DNA from: Balaenoptera acutorostrata
Taxonomy: Eukaryota; Chordata; Mammalia; Artiodactyla; Balaenopteridae
Direction of reading: 5' to 3'
DNA length: 64,000 bases
Assembly (NCBI RefSeq): GCF_949987535.1
Contig: NC_080064.1
Coordinates: forward strand, 39,938,282-40,002,281
The position numbers were made by a program, and so were the translations under genes. Within the stretch, counting starts at the first letter, position 1, and every line of letters begins with the position of its first letter. Of the stretch, positions 10,070 through 20,930 are shown one piece after another. The notes under the pieces are model-generated. The model was not told the DNA's origin. It did not search any database and saw nothing but the letters and a program-made list of their open reading frames with translations.

Positions 10070-10162
10070 ATGCTGGCTGTCACCTCTGTATCCCCAGCAT
10101 CTAGTAAAGGATATCATATCTATAGACATAGTAGCTGCTCAAGAAATGACTGTAAATGAAGA
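10070..10162 (+). mobile_element. L2 3'-end fragment
   Basis: TGTATCCCCAGCATCTAGTAAAGG...CATAGTAGCTGCTCAAGAAATGACTG follows the L2 terminus 'TATCCCCAGCACCTAG...CATAGTAGGCGCTCAATAAAT'. Confidence 0.7.
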
Positions 10163-10164
10163 TA

Positions 10165-10372
10165 AAGGACTTGTCATTTATTGAGTACCTAATATATGCT
10201 AGATTCTATACAAACAATATCTCTAATACACACCTCAATTAGAAAAGTAGGGTCTGGGATCCCCAGTTGACAGTGAGGAAACATGTTCAGAGAGGTAAGG
10301 TAAGCTGCCCAAGGCCACACAGCTAATAGAGCTGGGTTCAGACTCAGGACAAAGTCATGCCCTATCTGCTAT
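10165..10372 (-). mobile_element. MIR fragment
   Basis: TTTATTGAGTACCTAATATATGC, then GAGGAAACATGTTCAGAGAGG and GCCCAAGGCCACACAGCTAATAG, then GGGTTCAGACTCAGG. This is a long antisense MIR. Confidence 0.9.
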
Positions 10373-10819
10373 CTGTGCTGCTGCAGTCTCCAGCTCTCTG
10401 TTTAGCTAGCAAGGGGATTAGCATCTACATTCTCTCTTCTGGCTCCCTGGATAAACAGCAGCGCCAGCTGGCTACGGGGCTGGGGCTGGTGTGTGTGCCC
10501 AGCCTAGTTCCAGGTACAGAGCAGCTGCTCGCTATCCGTCTGGAGGATGACAGAATCAAGAGGCCTCGGGCGGGACTCCACCAGAGGCCAAGACGGGGAT
10601 TGAGTGGGTGGCCAGGGTCAGGGTCTGGTCTGGGGCCAGGTGGGAATTGCTCAGTCCATGGCCGGTCCAGAGCTTACTCCCACGGTTAGGGCTGAAGCCT
10701 GTGATCAAGGACTTGGAATGGACAAGATGGATTACAAAACGGAACCTAAGCCTTGGCTTTATTAGCACCAGAAAGAACCCAGCTGCATGGAAGAAAACCA
10801 GCCAGAAATGTGCCAGGGG

Positions 10820-10945
10820 TGGAGCGCAACAGGCCTGGGCTGTACGGCTTCGCACAGTACTGGTCGGGAAGCTTGGGCAAATCGCTGGTCCCTGACCCTC
10901 CGTCCCCTATTTATAAAATGGGGATAATTGCATGCATCTTTGATT
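10820..10945 (+). mobile_element. MIR fragment
   Basis: Sense MIR end: GCTTGGGCAAATCGCTGG, then CCTATTTATAAAATGGGGATAATTGC. Confidence 0.7.
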
Positions 10946-11119
10946 GCTTCCTGCTCTTCACCTCCCAGATCCACACAAACATGATGTTTCGTGGATTCTA
11001 CCTCCTAGATGTTCCTCAAATCTATCCTCTTCTGTCCATCCGCATGGTACTTCTTTGGCTTAAGTCACTATGGTCTCCCCCCTGGAAGTCTAGAATCACC
11101 TCCTAAGGTCTCCCCACAT

Positions 11120-11760
11120 CCACTCTGACCTCCCTTCAGTCTCTTCTCTGCAGTCCACTGACGGTCACTTTTTCAAAAGGACCAATCTGCTCATGTGACT
11201 CCCTTGCTTCAAACCTTTCAGGGGCTCCCTAGTGCCCTTTGGCTAAAGGTGGAGATCCTGAAAGGGGCTAGAAAGCTCAAGGTCCAGCCTCTGCCTTCCT
11301 CTGCAGCCTCAGACAGGACCTCCCTCCCTTGCACAGTGCACAACCTGTGCACACCACCAGCTTCCCTCCGGGTCTCAAATGTTCCAAACACTTTCCCACC
11401 TCATGGTCTTCACACACATGGCTCCTGGGCCTGAAACCTTCTCCTCCAGCATGGTCCCCACCCATCCTTCAGGTCTCAGCTTGAACTTTGAAGTCCCCTC
11501 CTCAGAGGAGCCCCCTCCAATCCTGACCCTGGGCCAGGTCCTATCCCAGCTGTCCCCACACACCCTGTCCTACTTCTCCTCTATGGGACTCACCACCTGG
11601 AAATTAAACAATGATGGATTTGGGTGACTATATATTCAATGTGTGTCTTCACCACTGGATTCTCAGGAGGGAAAGGATTAGAGGCGACTTGTTGTACCTA
11701 ACCTAGTGCCTGGTGCAAAGTCGGACTTCAATGCAGCGTGTTTACAGGATGAATCAATGA
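11120..11760 (+). mobile_element. L2 LINE 3' region, about 640 bp
   Basis: Landmarks occur in order: TGACTCCCTTGCTTCAAACC, GGGGCTCCCTAGTGCCC, GCTCCTGGGCCTGAAACC, CATCCTTCAGGTCTCAGC, CTCCTCAGAGGAGCCCC, and the end TAGTGCCTGGTGC...GGATGAATCAATGAATCC. This is one of the longest L2 copies here. Open frames inside it are not host genes. Confidence 0.85.
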
Positions 11761-11867
11761 ATCCCAGCCATTCTGACTATTCCACAAGGCTGTCAGAGGA
11801 TGGTGTGACAGGATGGCTGAGAAAGGGGTTTTTCATTGTCACTGATTCTTCAGATGTGAAGTGGTGT

Positions 11868-12291
11868 GATGGTTAATTTTATGTGTTAATTTTGGCTGGA
11901 TACTCAGATATTTGGTCAAACATTATTTTTATATATTTCTGTGAAGGTACTTTTTAGATGAGATTAACATTTAAATCGTGGACTTTGAATAAAGCAGATT
12001 ACCCTCGATAAGGCTGGGGGCGGGGGGTTGCTCATCCAATCAGCTGAAGGCCTTAACAGAAAAACCCTAACCTCCCTGGAAGTAGGATTTCTGCCAGCAG
12101 ACTGCCTTTGGACTCAAACTGCAGCTCTTCCCTGGGTCTGCAGCCTGCTGGCCCACATGCAGATTCTGGATTTGCACCTCCAATTCCGTCAAAAAAACTC
12201 TCTCTCTTTCTGCCTACAGACATACATCTGTATATGTTTTTCTCCGGAGAAACAGAACCCTATTGGTTCTGACTAATGCAAATGGTGCCTG
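11868..12291 (+). mobile_element. mammalian interspersed repeat, family uncertain
   Basis: Begins TGATGGTTAATTTTATG and ends CCTATTGGTTCTGACTAATGCA. Between lie GATTAACATTTAAATCGTGG, AAAGCAGATTACCCTCGATAA and CCAATCAGCTGAAGGCC. I recognise this as a common repeat of mammalian genomes but cannot assign the family with certainty. Confidence 0.7.
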
Positions 12292-13634
12292 GGATTTATG
12301 GCCTAGAATGTTCCTGAATTTTACTCAGTCCTCAGACACCCATGCAGAGGGGCAGCTGCACAGACTGTGGCCCGAGGACTTGTGGTGAAGTTATCACTGT
12401 GCTACTGAATGCATGGGTGGCCTCGCCTGCACCAGAGCTCCATCTAGGTTCTCACAGGTGAAAGGGGTCCCAATGACACTGGCCCTGCTTACTTGCTCCC
12501 CAGTGACCAGGACCCAGGATCAAAGCAGGAGACGACAGAGCGGTGCTTTGTGAGCTAGGAGGTTCTTCACCCCACCTGACACCCCACGTTCAAAACGTGG
12601 TCTCCTGCCCTGGAACATGGTCTGCTAAGGAACTCCAGCCAAGCAGCTTTCTCAGAGAGCAAGAGGGGCAGTGCTAATGATAAAAGATGATCCCATCAAC
12701 CAGGACAGATGCCCCCCGCCCTTCCATCCTCTGTCCAGTTCCCACCTTCTCCTCCTTGACTCCCAGCTGGGGTGGGTGCTATTGCAACCCGGACAAATGG
12801 TGCCTTGGAAGCAGTAATTCTGCCTGCACTTTTCCAGAAAGAGAAAGGGAAGCAACCAAGTACAGGACACATAAATTCAAAGCCTCCTCCCACTGTTCTG
12901 CTTGCACCACTGCTTCTTTCAATGAAAGAAGTTTCTTCTGGGTCGTGGCAGAGGACTGGCGCTGCCCGGACTGGCGCTGCCCTGCCTGGCAGTGGGAAGG
13001 GTGCGGGGAGCGATCCCCACCCCTCGTTAGTCGTGGTCCTTCAGTGAGTAAGAACCTTCAGTGGTGAAAAGGGCAAGGCTCTGCCTGAGACCAGAGGCAG
13101 GACTCGGGCTCAATTTGGGGCCAGGGTCAAGTGTCAGGTTGTGACCCCAGACGCCTTTGATTCCTGAGAAGTCATCCAGCCCAGAAAGTAACTGAAACAT
13201 TGCCTTAATATTTCCAGCAAACTGACCTAGCCTTGTTTGAAACCCAGTCCAGAAATGTCAGCCTCTCTGCATCATAAAATAGGACAGAAACCTCTCTTGA
13301 TTCCACTTTTTATTGGTCCCACCTCCAGTTCCTTCTTACTTTCCCTCAAAACGTCCCTGTCCCATATCCTCTGGTCTCCTCACACATTCCATGAGAACAG
13401 CACTGAAACAGACTTCAAAGACATATCAGCACTTCACAGAGCCATATTTCCTCTTTAAACTAAGAAGAATTGAAAAAGCATCAGGGGATTAAACTGAAAA
13501 AGGAATGAGAAAGAACAGGGGTTTGAAAGAAGAATTTTAGTATTTTATATTGGGAATAATCCTGGTTGATATTTCACTTCATGAGATTCAAGCATCGATC
13601 TCTGAGTGAATGGGGAAAATACCTGCACTGTTAC
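12292..13634. other. unique sequence, no gene recognised
   Basis: No repeat family or exon recognised. A 15-bp direct repeat is noted at 12953-12982. The stretch 13230-13560 is AT-richer, with a 73-codon open frame (13237-13458) that matches nothing I know. Confidence 0.45.
12953..12982. repeat. two adjacent 15-bp units
   Basis: GGACTGGCGCTGCCC occurs twice head to tail with no mismatch, in a GC-rich context. It is a minimal tandem duplication. Confidence 0.8.
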
Positions 13635-13785
13635 AGCAGTAGCAGCAACTAACATTCACTGAGAGCTAATAGCTTCCTAAGTTCTATCTTATGTGAGTGC
13701 TTTCATTGAATCCTCACTGAACACAGCCCAGAGACGTAGCTACCACCGTTGTCCACAGTGCAGACGAGGCTGGAGCCTCATGGCC
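13635..13785 (-). mobile_element. MIR fragment
   Basis: CATTCACTGAGAGCTAATAGC, CATTGAATCCTCACTGAACAC, GTCCACAGTGCAGACGAGGC: an antisense MIR with substantial decay. Confidence 0.6.
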
Positions 13786-13894
13786 TGGTTTGGTTTCGCT
13801 TAGATCTCAGAGGGCACAGGAAGTCTCAGAGCCCCACAGTTTGTTCTCTGGAGTCAAGTCTTTTCTGGGGGTGCAGGAGGTGGCCCTGATGCTT

Positions 13895-14002
13895 CTTCGA
13901 GCATTTACTACATGCCAAGCACATGCTGAACTGCTGGCATTATTTTGTCGAATTCTCAGATCAAGTTATGAGGCAAGTATTACCCTAGGCGCAGAATAAA
14001 GA
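13895..14002 (-). mobile_element. MIR fragment
   Basis: GAGCATTTACTACATGCCAAGCACATGC...AATTCTCAGATCAAGTTATGAGGCAAGTATTACCC matches the 3' half of an antisense MIR. Confidence 0.7.
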
Positions 14003-14640
14003 GGATGGCTCACCGCACCACATCCCAGGGGAAAAGGCACCCAGGCCCCGAGGACACCGGGCAAGTAGCATCTGACGCCACCCAGCCGCCCGGCGCCGAG
14101 AGTGCCCGCGCTCTCCTTCTCTGCGACCCTGCCCTGGCCAAGGCACGGCGCGTTGGCTGCAGGAACCAGGAAGAGGTGTGCCCACCTCTGGAGAAGAGCA
14201 AAGGCTCCCAGGGGCTCTGGCTCCCGGTACCGAGTGTTTGTGCCTGGACCCTGCTTGATCTGCCAGGGCGTTCCCGCTTGGCAGGACTGCTGGTCCTGGC
14301 AGCCCGAGGCCAGCCTGTCTTCCTGCGACCTCCCCCCCAACCCCCGCACACCACACACACCGCCTCGGATCCTGCCACTGCGCAAGAAGCTGCCGGCTGC
14401 ACTCAGAGCGGGGTGGCAGGTCCCTTTCAGGTTGGGAGGCACGGCCATTGCTACCCCATGGCCTTGCGTACAGGGGTACTGGGGAGTGCGGGAGGGTGAA
14501 GGGTGGGTCACAGCTTCCAAACATTCTTATAGAGGAAGCAGGCCAAGGTGGCTTCCCTGGGGCGTGCGGCACCACCGCCTGCTGGTACAGACCTCTCAGC
14601 CCCCACCCCCGCCCCCGGCGCTTCAGAGAGCCCATCCTAA
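14003..14640. other. GC- and CpG-enriched unique segment
   Basis: Locally rich in G+C with several CpGs (14085-14160). It carries overlapping long open frames on both strands: 216 and 184 codons on minus, 183 and 164 on plus. Open frames in several phases at once point to composition, not coding. It could be an eroded CpG island, but no promoter elements were identified. Confidence 0.4.
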
Positions 14641-15147
14641 CAGCCTTTTCTAAGCGCTGATGGTGTGCTCAGCTGAGAGACACAGAAGCAGTATGAATAT
14701 AAGTTCCTAGGTTTGGGCAGTGGGTGGAAACCAAGATGCACCCACAAGCAAGTCCATGCAGCCCATATATACGCAGGGTACAATGGCAGGCAAGTGCTGG
14801 ATTGTGCGACGCAGGCCGAGCTCACAGAAAAGAAAGATGGAGGTGGGGGGGAAAGCCCCCTGGAAGGGCGCTGGAGGGCCTTGAAGGACGGAGGTTGAGA
14901 ACAGCAAGAAGGTGAGAGGGCATTCCTGGAAGGGGACCAGCACGGGCTATGGGGTGGGCAGAGGCAGAGTTGGCCTTGTCAGAGGCCTGGCGCCTGTGAA
15001 CAGTGGCCCCGAGGGCTGGGTGGGCTCAGACCACCAGAGGTGTCAAGTGCAGCCTTCCTGCTCTGGGTGACTCAGTCCTGCAGCCCTGTTTCCCTGACCA
15101 TATGGGTAAATACGAGGCCTGTAAACCCATTCGCAAACATCCACCCT
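14641..15147. other. unique sequence, no feature recognised
   Basis: Nothing recognised apart from weak L2-like words around 14870-14960. No supported gene. Confidence 0.4.
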
Positions 15148-15310
15148 TCCGGTGCCTTCTACCTTCCAAGTCAACAAGCCCAAAGCCAAGGCAGGAAGTG
15201 TGAGCAAGGCAGTGCCCGGCTGGCATGAGAACAGTCCGGTGCCTTCTACCTTCCAAGTCAACAAGCCCAAAGCCAAGGCAGGAAGTGTGAGCAAGGCAGT
15301 GCCCGGCTGG
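15148..15310. repeat. exact 76-bp direct duplication with 11-bp spacer
   Basis: Copies lie at 15148-15223 and 15235-15310, identical at all 76 positions, separated by CATGAGAACAG (period 87 bp). Both begin TCCGGTGCCTTCTACC and end CAGTGCCCGGCTGG. Perfect identity implies a very recent duplication, concerted evolution or an assembly artefact. Confidence 0.95.
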
Positions 15311-15784
15311 TCGGGAAGAAGCCGACCCCTCCTCTTGAGCCCCTCCCTCCAGAGAGCCCATGCCCTTTTCAGGCCCAGCAGGCGGCAGGGGAGGAGCAGG
15401 CAGAAGACCCAGCAGGCACTTAGGACGCTGCTTCTTTGTCAGGAGGGCCTTACCCATTAGGGGAAATGTGGGGTCGTCCACGTTGGGAGGGGCCTAGAAG
15501 AAAAGGCCGCCAAAGGGAGAAAGCGCCCTGAAAGAGAGCTGCGGGGTATGGGGCAGAGCACTGGCCAGGCATCGCCAGGAGCAGGCAAGGCCGCTGCCTT
15601 CTCTGAGCCTCTGGTTCTTCTTCTATAAAGGAGGAGACATTCTCCTTGCCCCGATCTCTGCCTGGAAGCTGAATGGAACGAAGAGGAATTGCAAGAGTGA
15701 TCTTGGTTTGAGAAGTGCCTCCTCTCCTCTCCTCTCCCCAGCAGGCGTCAGTTTCTGTGGATTGGTGGACCCTTGGCGATGGTC

Positions 15785-15955
15785 CAGCACTTGGTACTCC
15801 AAGCGTGGTCCATGGGCCAGAAGCACCAGCATTGCCTGGGAGCTTGTCAGAAAGGCTGCCTCGTGGGCCCTACCTCAGATCTTCTGAATTAGAATCTGCA
15901 TTTTACCAAGATGCCCAGGGATTCACGGGCACAGTAAAGTTTGAGAACTGTTGAA
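15785..15955 (-). mobile_element. MER5A-like hAT (Charlie) DNA transposon relic
   Basis: Read backwards it follows the MER5A order. On plus: GTGGTCCATGGGCCAGAAGCACCAGC, CCTGGGAGCTTGTCAGAAAGG, CTGAATTAGAATCTGCATTTT, and the end AAAGTTTGAGAACTGTTG. This is a non-autonomous element of the hAT superfamily. Confidence 0.85.
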
Positions 15956-15984
15956 ATAGTTCATAGAGCCAGCCCCTTCAGGTT

Positions 15985-16062
15985 GCTAGTGAAAAAATTG
16001 ACACTCAGTGGGAACAAGTCACTTGTAGGAGGTCACATGGCTCCTAAGTGTAGACATGGGCC
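15985..16062 (-). mobile_element. MIR fragment, short
   Basis: GAAAAAATTGACACTCAGTGGGAACAAGTCAC and GGAGGTCACATGGCTCCTAAG form a diverged antisense MIR core. Confidence 0.5.
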
Positions 16063-16065
16063 CCA

Positions 16066-16290
16066 GCAGCAGTGTGATGCAAAGGAAGGCTTATGGGACC
16101 TGAAATCAGGGCAACCTGGGTTCAAATCCTGCCTCTGCCATAATATGACCTGGGTGAAAGCTAGTAAATCTCTCTGAGCTTTAGTTTTACCAGCTGTAAA
16201 ATGGGTATAACAACAGCTACCTTTAATGAATATGGTGAGGATTAAAATGAGATGCTGTATCAGGTGTGTTATGCCTGGCATTCACAGTTT
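16066..16290 (+). mobile_element. MIR, near full length
   Basis: AACCTGGGTTCAAATCCTGCC includes a good B-box. It is followed by TCTGAGCTTTAGTTTTACC, AGCTGTAAAATGGGTATAACA and GGTGAGGATTAAAATGAGATG. One of the best-preserved MIR copies in the window. Confidence 0.9.
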
Positions 16291-16426
16291 TGCCTTTCCT
16301 ACCCTCCACTACCTCCAAATCCCATACCCCATGACTACCAGGCCCACGCGTCTGGGAAAAGACTGCTTTTCTACCCCCGACAACACAGACATGGTTGCTG
16401 AACTGAGGAGAGGAGAAAGGACAGGT

Positions 16427-16438
16427 GGGGGGGGGGGG
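16427..16438. repeat. 12-bp G homopolymer
   Basis: An uninterrupted run of G preceded by GGAGAGGAGAAAGGACAGGT. Such runs are length-variable and error-prone in sequencing. Confidence 0.9.
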
Positions 16439-16639
16439 CAGCAAGGCTCTTAAAGTTTAGATCCCCTCATCCTTTAAATTCTGAAAAGTTCCCAATCAAA
16501 TCGTCTAGCAAAGAGCCAATCTGCAGACAGGTGCCCACTGCTTAGTAAGAGCCTCCAGCACACAGCACTGGCTCAGTCAGTTGGATGAATATGTGGCCGA
16601 GCGGTCCCTCAGGCCCTCGCTCTGCTCAGGGACTCTCAC

Positions 16640-17345
16640 TTCCCCCATTCTCATCTGCCTGGGTTCTCTGCTCACTCAAACATCATCGGCCCCAGGAAGT
16701 TCAAGCTGATCCCCCTGTGAAACCATCTCCCCAGGAAAACCCTAACTGCTTTAACCTAAGTTATGAGGCCCTGGCTGCCTCTTAGCCTCACTTTCTGACC
16801 CTCTGGCTAGAAGCCCAGATGACTGGCAGGTACCTGAGCTCAGGCGCCTCTTGCCTCAGGGTCTTTGCACATGCTGTTCCCCCTTACCGGGAATGCTCCT
16901 TCCACAAAACCTTCTCTTCATTGAATTCCTACTCAACCTTTATGTCTCAGCCTATACGTTAGTTCAGACACAAATTTCCCCCTGTTGGGCCAGGACTAGG
17001 GTGAGGCAAATGAGGCACCTGGAGCACAAAATTTACAGAGGCCCTGGCTCTTAGGTGCTGACTTTGCACTTGCATGACCCTGACCAAATGAATCTCCTTA
17101 CATTGGGAGTCCCAGGTCCCCTCGCCTCTCTCTAGTCCCCTCACTGTTTCCTGAATCTCTGGCTATTTCCATGCCCCTGCTCTGGTCTATACCCTCATCA
17201 TACCCTTTCCTGAAGAGTACTGTCCTTGCCTGGGTGTCCATCAGCCTCCCCGCTGAACTGTAAGCTCCAGAGCCAAGACCTCTTCGGCTTGCTCATCTTT
17301 TTATTCCTAGAGTGTGGCACACTGAGCAGGCACTGACCCTGTGCT
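16640..17345 (+). mobile_element. L2 LINE 3' region
   Basis: CTTGCCTCAGGGTCTTTGCACATGCTGTTCCCCC and GGAATGCTCCTTCC are diagnostic L2 words. The 3' part, GAACTGTAAGCTCCAGAGCCAAGACC...GGCACACTGAGCAGGC, follows after a diverged or inserted middle part. Confidence 0.85.
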
Positions 17346-17777
17346 TGCTGACCAGACAGAAAAGTTTGGTCTCCCTCCTGTCCTCTCGAATCCCACTGAA
17401 GCACCAGTGTCACGGCACCTGTGACCACCCCTTGCCTCCTGCTCCATAAAGCTGCCCTCGTCTCGCTGGATGCGCTCCTGGGGGCCAGCCCTCACCTTTG
17501 CATGTCCGGGACCAGCACAGGGCCTGCCTCAAGGGGGTGCTCATGAGTGGGCTGGACAGGGTTATGCCAGTGGAATGATGCTCCAGTGCTGGCACTCCGG
17601 GCGCTGTAAGCAGCTGGGGCTGGACTCGGCCTGGGCAACCCCAACTATACCTCACCTATCTCCTCACCTCCAGTCTCTCCTTGTCCAGCTCTTCTCCAGC
17701 CAGAGGGGCCCACTGGAAATACACATCTCTCTGTAGCTCTCTGTTGCTTAACATTTTGCAACAAATTGCCAGGTCTT
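17346..17777. other. unique sequence, no feature recognised
   Basis: No gene or repeat recognised. Short open frames only. Confidence 0.4.
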
Positions 17778-18258
17778 TTTAAAAAAATTTTTATTGGACT
17801 ATAGTTGATTTACAATGTTGTGTTAGTTTCAGGTGTACAGCAAAGTGAATCAGTTATACATATACATATATCCACTCTTTTTTAGTTTCTTTCCCCATAT
17901 AGGCCATTACAGAGTATTGAGTGGAGTTCCCTGTGCTATACAGTAGGTCCTTATTAGTTATCTATTTTATATATAGTAGCGTGTATATGTCAATCCCAAT
18001 CTCTCAATTTATCCCTCCACCCCTTACCCCCGGGTAACCATAAGTTTGTTTTCTACATCTGTGACTCTATTTCTGTTTTGTAGATAAGTTCATTTGTACC
18101 CCTTTTTTAGATTCCACATATAAGTGACATCATATGATATTTGCCTTTCTCTGTCTGACTTACTTCACTCAGTATGACAATCTCTAGGTCCATCCATGTT
18201 GCTGCACATGGCATTATTTCATTCTTTTTTTATGGCTGAGTAATATTCCATTGTATAC
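17778..18258 (-). mobile_element. L1 LINE 3' end
   Basis: Antisense artiodactyl-type L1 3' end: ATTGGACTATAGTTGATTTACAATG, TTTCAGGTGTACAGCAAAGTG, CCATATAGGCCATTACAGAG and TATGGCTGAGTAATATTCCATTG. It ends abruptly at 18258, where an L2 begins. It is the same subfamily region as the copy at 46519-46974 but more diverged. Confidence 0.9.
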
Positions 18259-18259
18259 C

Positions 18260-18700
18260 TGTGGAACAGAACTCAAGCATGGCATGCCAGGCCCTCCGTG
18301 AGACCTGCCTCTCCACACTCACCTCTGCCACTTCCTGCTGGGCTGCCTTCCCCACTGGCTGCCGACCCCAAACTGCTGACCCTTTCTGCTCCTCCCCCAC
18401 CACACACACATGCACACACACCTGTGGCATTTCACACACCTGTGCCCTTGCCTACTTCAATCCTTCTGGTTGGAATGCCCTCCTCCCCAGGTCTCCTATT
18501 CAGACTCTGAGTGGGTACCTTCTCTTCCAGGGAGCCTTCCCTAACACTCCTCTTTTGCCTCTGGGCTTTGGCATACGCTATTCCCTCTTCTTGTATACTC
18601 TTCCTGCTGCTTTTCATCTGTCTAATTGCTTCTTGTCCTTCAGCTTCCTTGAGCCAAAAGTCCATCTCACTGCACTGACTCCAGTATGAAAATAGCTGGT
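18260..18700 (+). mobile_element. L2 LINE fragment
   Basis: CTTCTGGTTGGAATGCCCTCCTCCCC, CTTCCAGGGAGCCTTCCCTAACACTCC and GGGCTTTGGCATACGCTATTCCC follow the L2 3' region. It abuts the antisense L1. Confidence 0.75.
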
Positions 18701-19544
18701 AATTGTGCAGACCTCACTCCCTACTCCCCCCACCTCCACCCCTCTCACATACTCACCGCCTCCATCAGACTGCAGTGTTAAGTGGGACCAATCCTCCTCT
18801 GTCTCTGATTCCCCAGCACCCAGCCAGGTGGGCACTCAGGCGTGGAGTGTAGGCTGGGTGAGCCACAGACCCTCCCAGGTCCTGGAAATCACACCATGAC
18901 CTTCCCCTCCTCCCTCCCAGAAGGTGGATCCTGAGCCACGGTCAGCCGAGGTTGAGGGTCCCATTTCCTGAATGCCTTTTGATGGAAGACGCCAAAGAAG
19001 AGAAAGACCAGGAGGCCGGTGATTTATGAGGGAAGTGTTGGCTCTGACAAAGCTCGAGCCCCTGAGATTAGGACAGGCAGGACCAAAGTATGCGGCCCCT
19101 TCCTGGCGGGGTGGGCTTTCTCTGGGTACCTGCACCTGACCCCTCCAGATCAGCGTTTAGCTCCCCTGCTGCCTCCAGCACGGCCCCGGCCCCAAATCCT
19201 GAGACGGAACAAGGGCCCTGGCTGTTTGCGAGGGCGCGAGGGAAGGGAGCCTCGGTCTCAGAGGCGGTTAACCAGCTCTGCTTTGCCCCACCCTCCTCCT
19301 CCCAACTCTGCCCTCAGAGGCTGGGGGACAGAGGAGACTCCCAGCTAGCGGAGTGACAGGAGATACACACAAATCTTTGCTTGAAAGTTGGCGGCATACG
19401 GATGGAGGCTAATGTCCCTTTGTCCCCTGGCCCCCCCTCCCAGTGTCTCTTATCCTGAGAAAAAACATCTTGAGGCTTCAAGTCACCCAAGTCCTTCTCC
19501 CGCCTGACAGCCCTTGTCTCCAGGGCCCGAGGTGATTAGAATGT
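18701..19544. other. unique sequence with candidate regulatory segment
   Basis: No repeats recognised. The part around 19350-19430 (ACACAAATCTTTGCTTGAAAG, GGCTAATGTCCCTTTGTCCCC) has TCF/SOX-like CTTTG words and looks unlike its GC-rich flanks. No exon could be defined. Confidence 0.35.
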
Positions 19545-19692
19545 GATCGAGGGCCAAGTCCCTCACTTTACAAATAGGAGCACTGAGGCCCAGAGAGGGA
19601 AAGGAACTAACCCAGGGTCCCACAGCAACTTTTGAGCACAGTTGGAACCAGATCCTACATCTGATGACTCAGGTGCTCCTACAGACCGCACC
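19545..19692 (-). mobile_element. MIR fragment
   Basis: CACTTTACAAATAGGAGCACTGAGGCCCAGAGAGGG, then GTCCCACAGCAACTTTTGAG: antisense MIR. Confidence 0.8.
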
Positions 19693-19929
19693 CCATGGGT
19701 CCTCTCAGCACACCTGTCCAGGTGGAGAAAACATAGGTGGGGTGCGGCCACTGGTGGGGGGAAGAGAAAGGTCTGGCCTTCAGAAGGGCTGAGCTGGAGG
19801 CCCTCTAAAGTTCTCCCTGCTCTAGAACACTTTAGGACTCCAAAAAAGAAGGCAAGGCAAGAAAAACAATCTCTGTTTTTTCAAATAAGGAATCAAAACC
19901 TACACAAGATAAGTGGCTCATTCTGCACA

Positions 19930-20110
19930 TAACTATTCATTCATTCATTCATTTATTCACTCATCCATTGTTCTGATCCCTCCTACGTGCCAGGCACTGT
20001 TTTAAGTGCTGGGGATAAAGCAGTGATTAAAAGAGAAAAGTCTCAGCCCTCAAGAAGCCTGCCTTCTGGTGATTGACACAGGACAGGTAAGAGTAACAGG
20101 TGATACACGC
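19930..20110 (-). mobile_element. L2 3' end
   Basis: ATTCATTCATTCATTC, then TACGTGCCAGGCACTGTTTTAAGTGCTGGGG and CTCAGCCCTCAAGAAGCC: the L2 terminus read backwards, including the terminal TGAA-type tail. Confidence 0.85.
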
Positions 20111-20259
20111 TGGGATGTCAATGCAGCCAATCGAGGGCGGCCCCAAAATCTTCATCATCCCTCCCATCAACGAGTGGGTCAGCGTCCCCGCTCCTTGAAT
20201 CTTGGTGGGTCTGGGGCTGTTCTGACTAAGACACAGGGGGGAAGTGCTGCTGTCCCCTG

Positions 20260-20500
20260 TGCCGCTCTACCCAGAATGTCACTCTCTGCCTTACGTCCTT
20301 CAACTATCAGCTCAGGCATTCTCCAGAGAACCTTCTCTGACCCCCTTGAGGCCTGTTTAGGTGCCCTTCCTCTGGCCCAGCCTCTTGGCATTCCTCACAC
20401 TGTCTGCCCATCTCTGCTGATAATGCTCCTTGAGGGCCGGGACAGAGTTTCCATCGTCTTTGGAACCCCAGGGCCCGGTCCAGTGAGCGGCTGCTGGACC
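20260..20500 (+). mobile_element. L2 3' fragment
   Basis: TCAGCTCAGGCATTCTCCAG, GAACCTTCTCTGACCCCC, TGATAATGCTCCTTGAGGGCCGGGACAGAG and TTTGGAACCCCAGGGCCCGG follow the L2 3' order. Confidence 0.75.
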
Positions 20501-20527
20501 TCACTTCTTGCAGGTAGCAGATCGTGG

Positions 20528-20722
20528 GCACCACTGTCCAACAGAACTTTCTGCAATGATGGCGATGCTCTGTACCTGTGCCGCCCACTACAGTGACCAC
20601 TCACTTGAAATGAGCTGGTACAACTGAGAAACTAAATGTTTAAATTCAGTTGAGTTTAAATTAAATTTAAACTGTCACAGACGGCTAATGACCGCTATAC
20701 GGATGGCACAGATAGAGGATGG
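20528..20722. mobile_element. DNA-transposon-like repeat, family uncertain
   Basis: CCACTGTCCAACAGAACTTTCTGCAATGATGG is the start of a common mammalian medium-frequency repeat. CACTTGAAATGAGC and an AAATTTAAA-rich centre follow, consistent with its palindromic structure. I cannot name the family with confidence. Confidence 0.65.
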
Positions 20723-20744
20723 AAGGAAGAAGCTGGGGGAGGAC

Positions 20745-20930
20745 TGACGTTATGAAGCACTTAGTATGTGCCAGGCTTTTGACTCTGTTTAACACGTTAA
20801 TCTTCATTGTTATCATGTGAGATGGGGAATATTATTATTCCCATTTCGCAGACAAGAAAACTGAGTCTCAGAGAGAGGGAGGGACTCACTGTGATCCCTC
20901 AGCAGGTCTTCTGATTCCCAAATCTCTGGT
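20745..20930 (-). mobile_element. MIR fragment
   Basis: AGCACTTAGTATGTGCCAGGC, TTATTATTCCCATTTCGCAGACAAG, AACTGAGTCTCAGAGAG: antisense MIR. Confidence 0.9.

Noticed and set aside
13985..14635. 216-codon minus-strand open frame, the longest in the window
   Set aside because: It lies in GC-rich DNA with competing long frames in other phases on both strands. No domain, no splice context and low-complexity residue use, so it is compositional.
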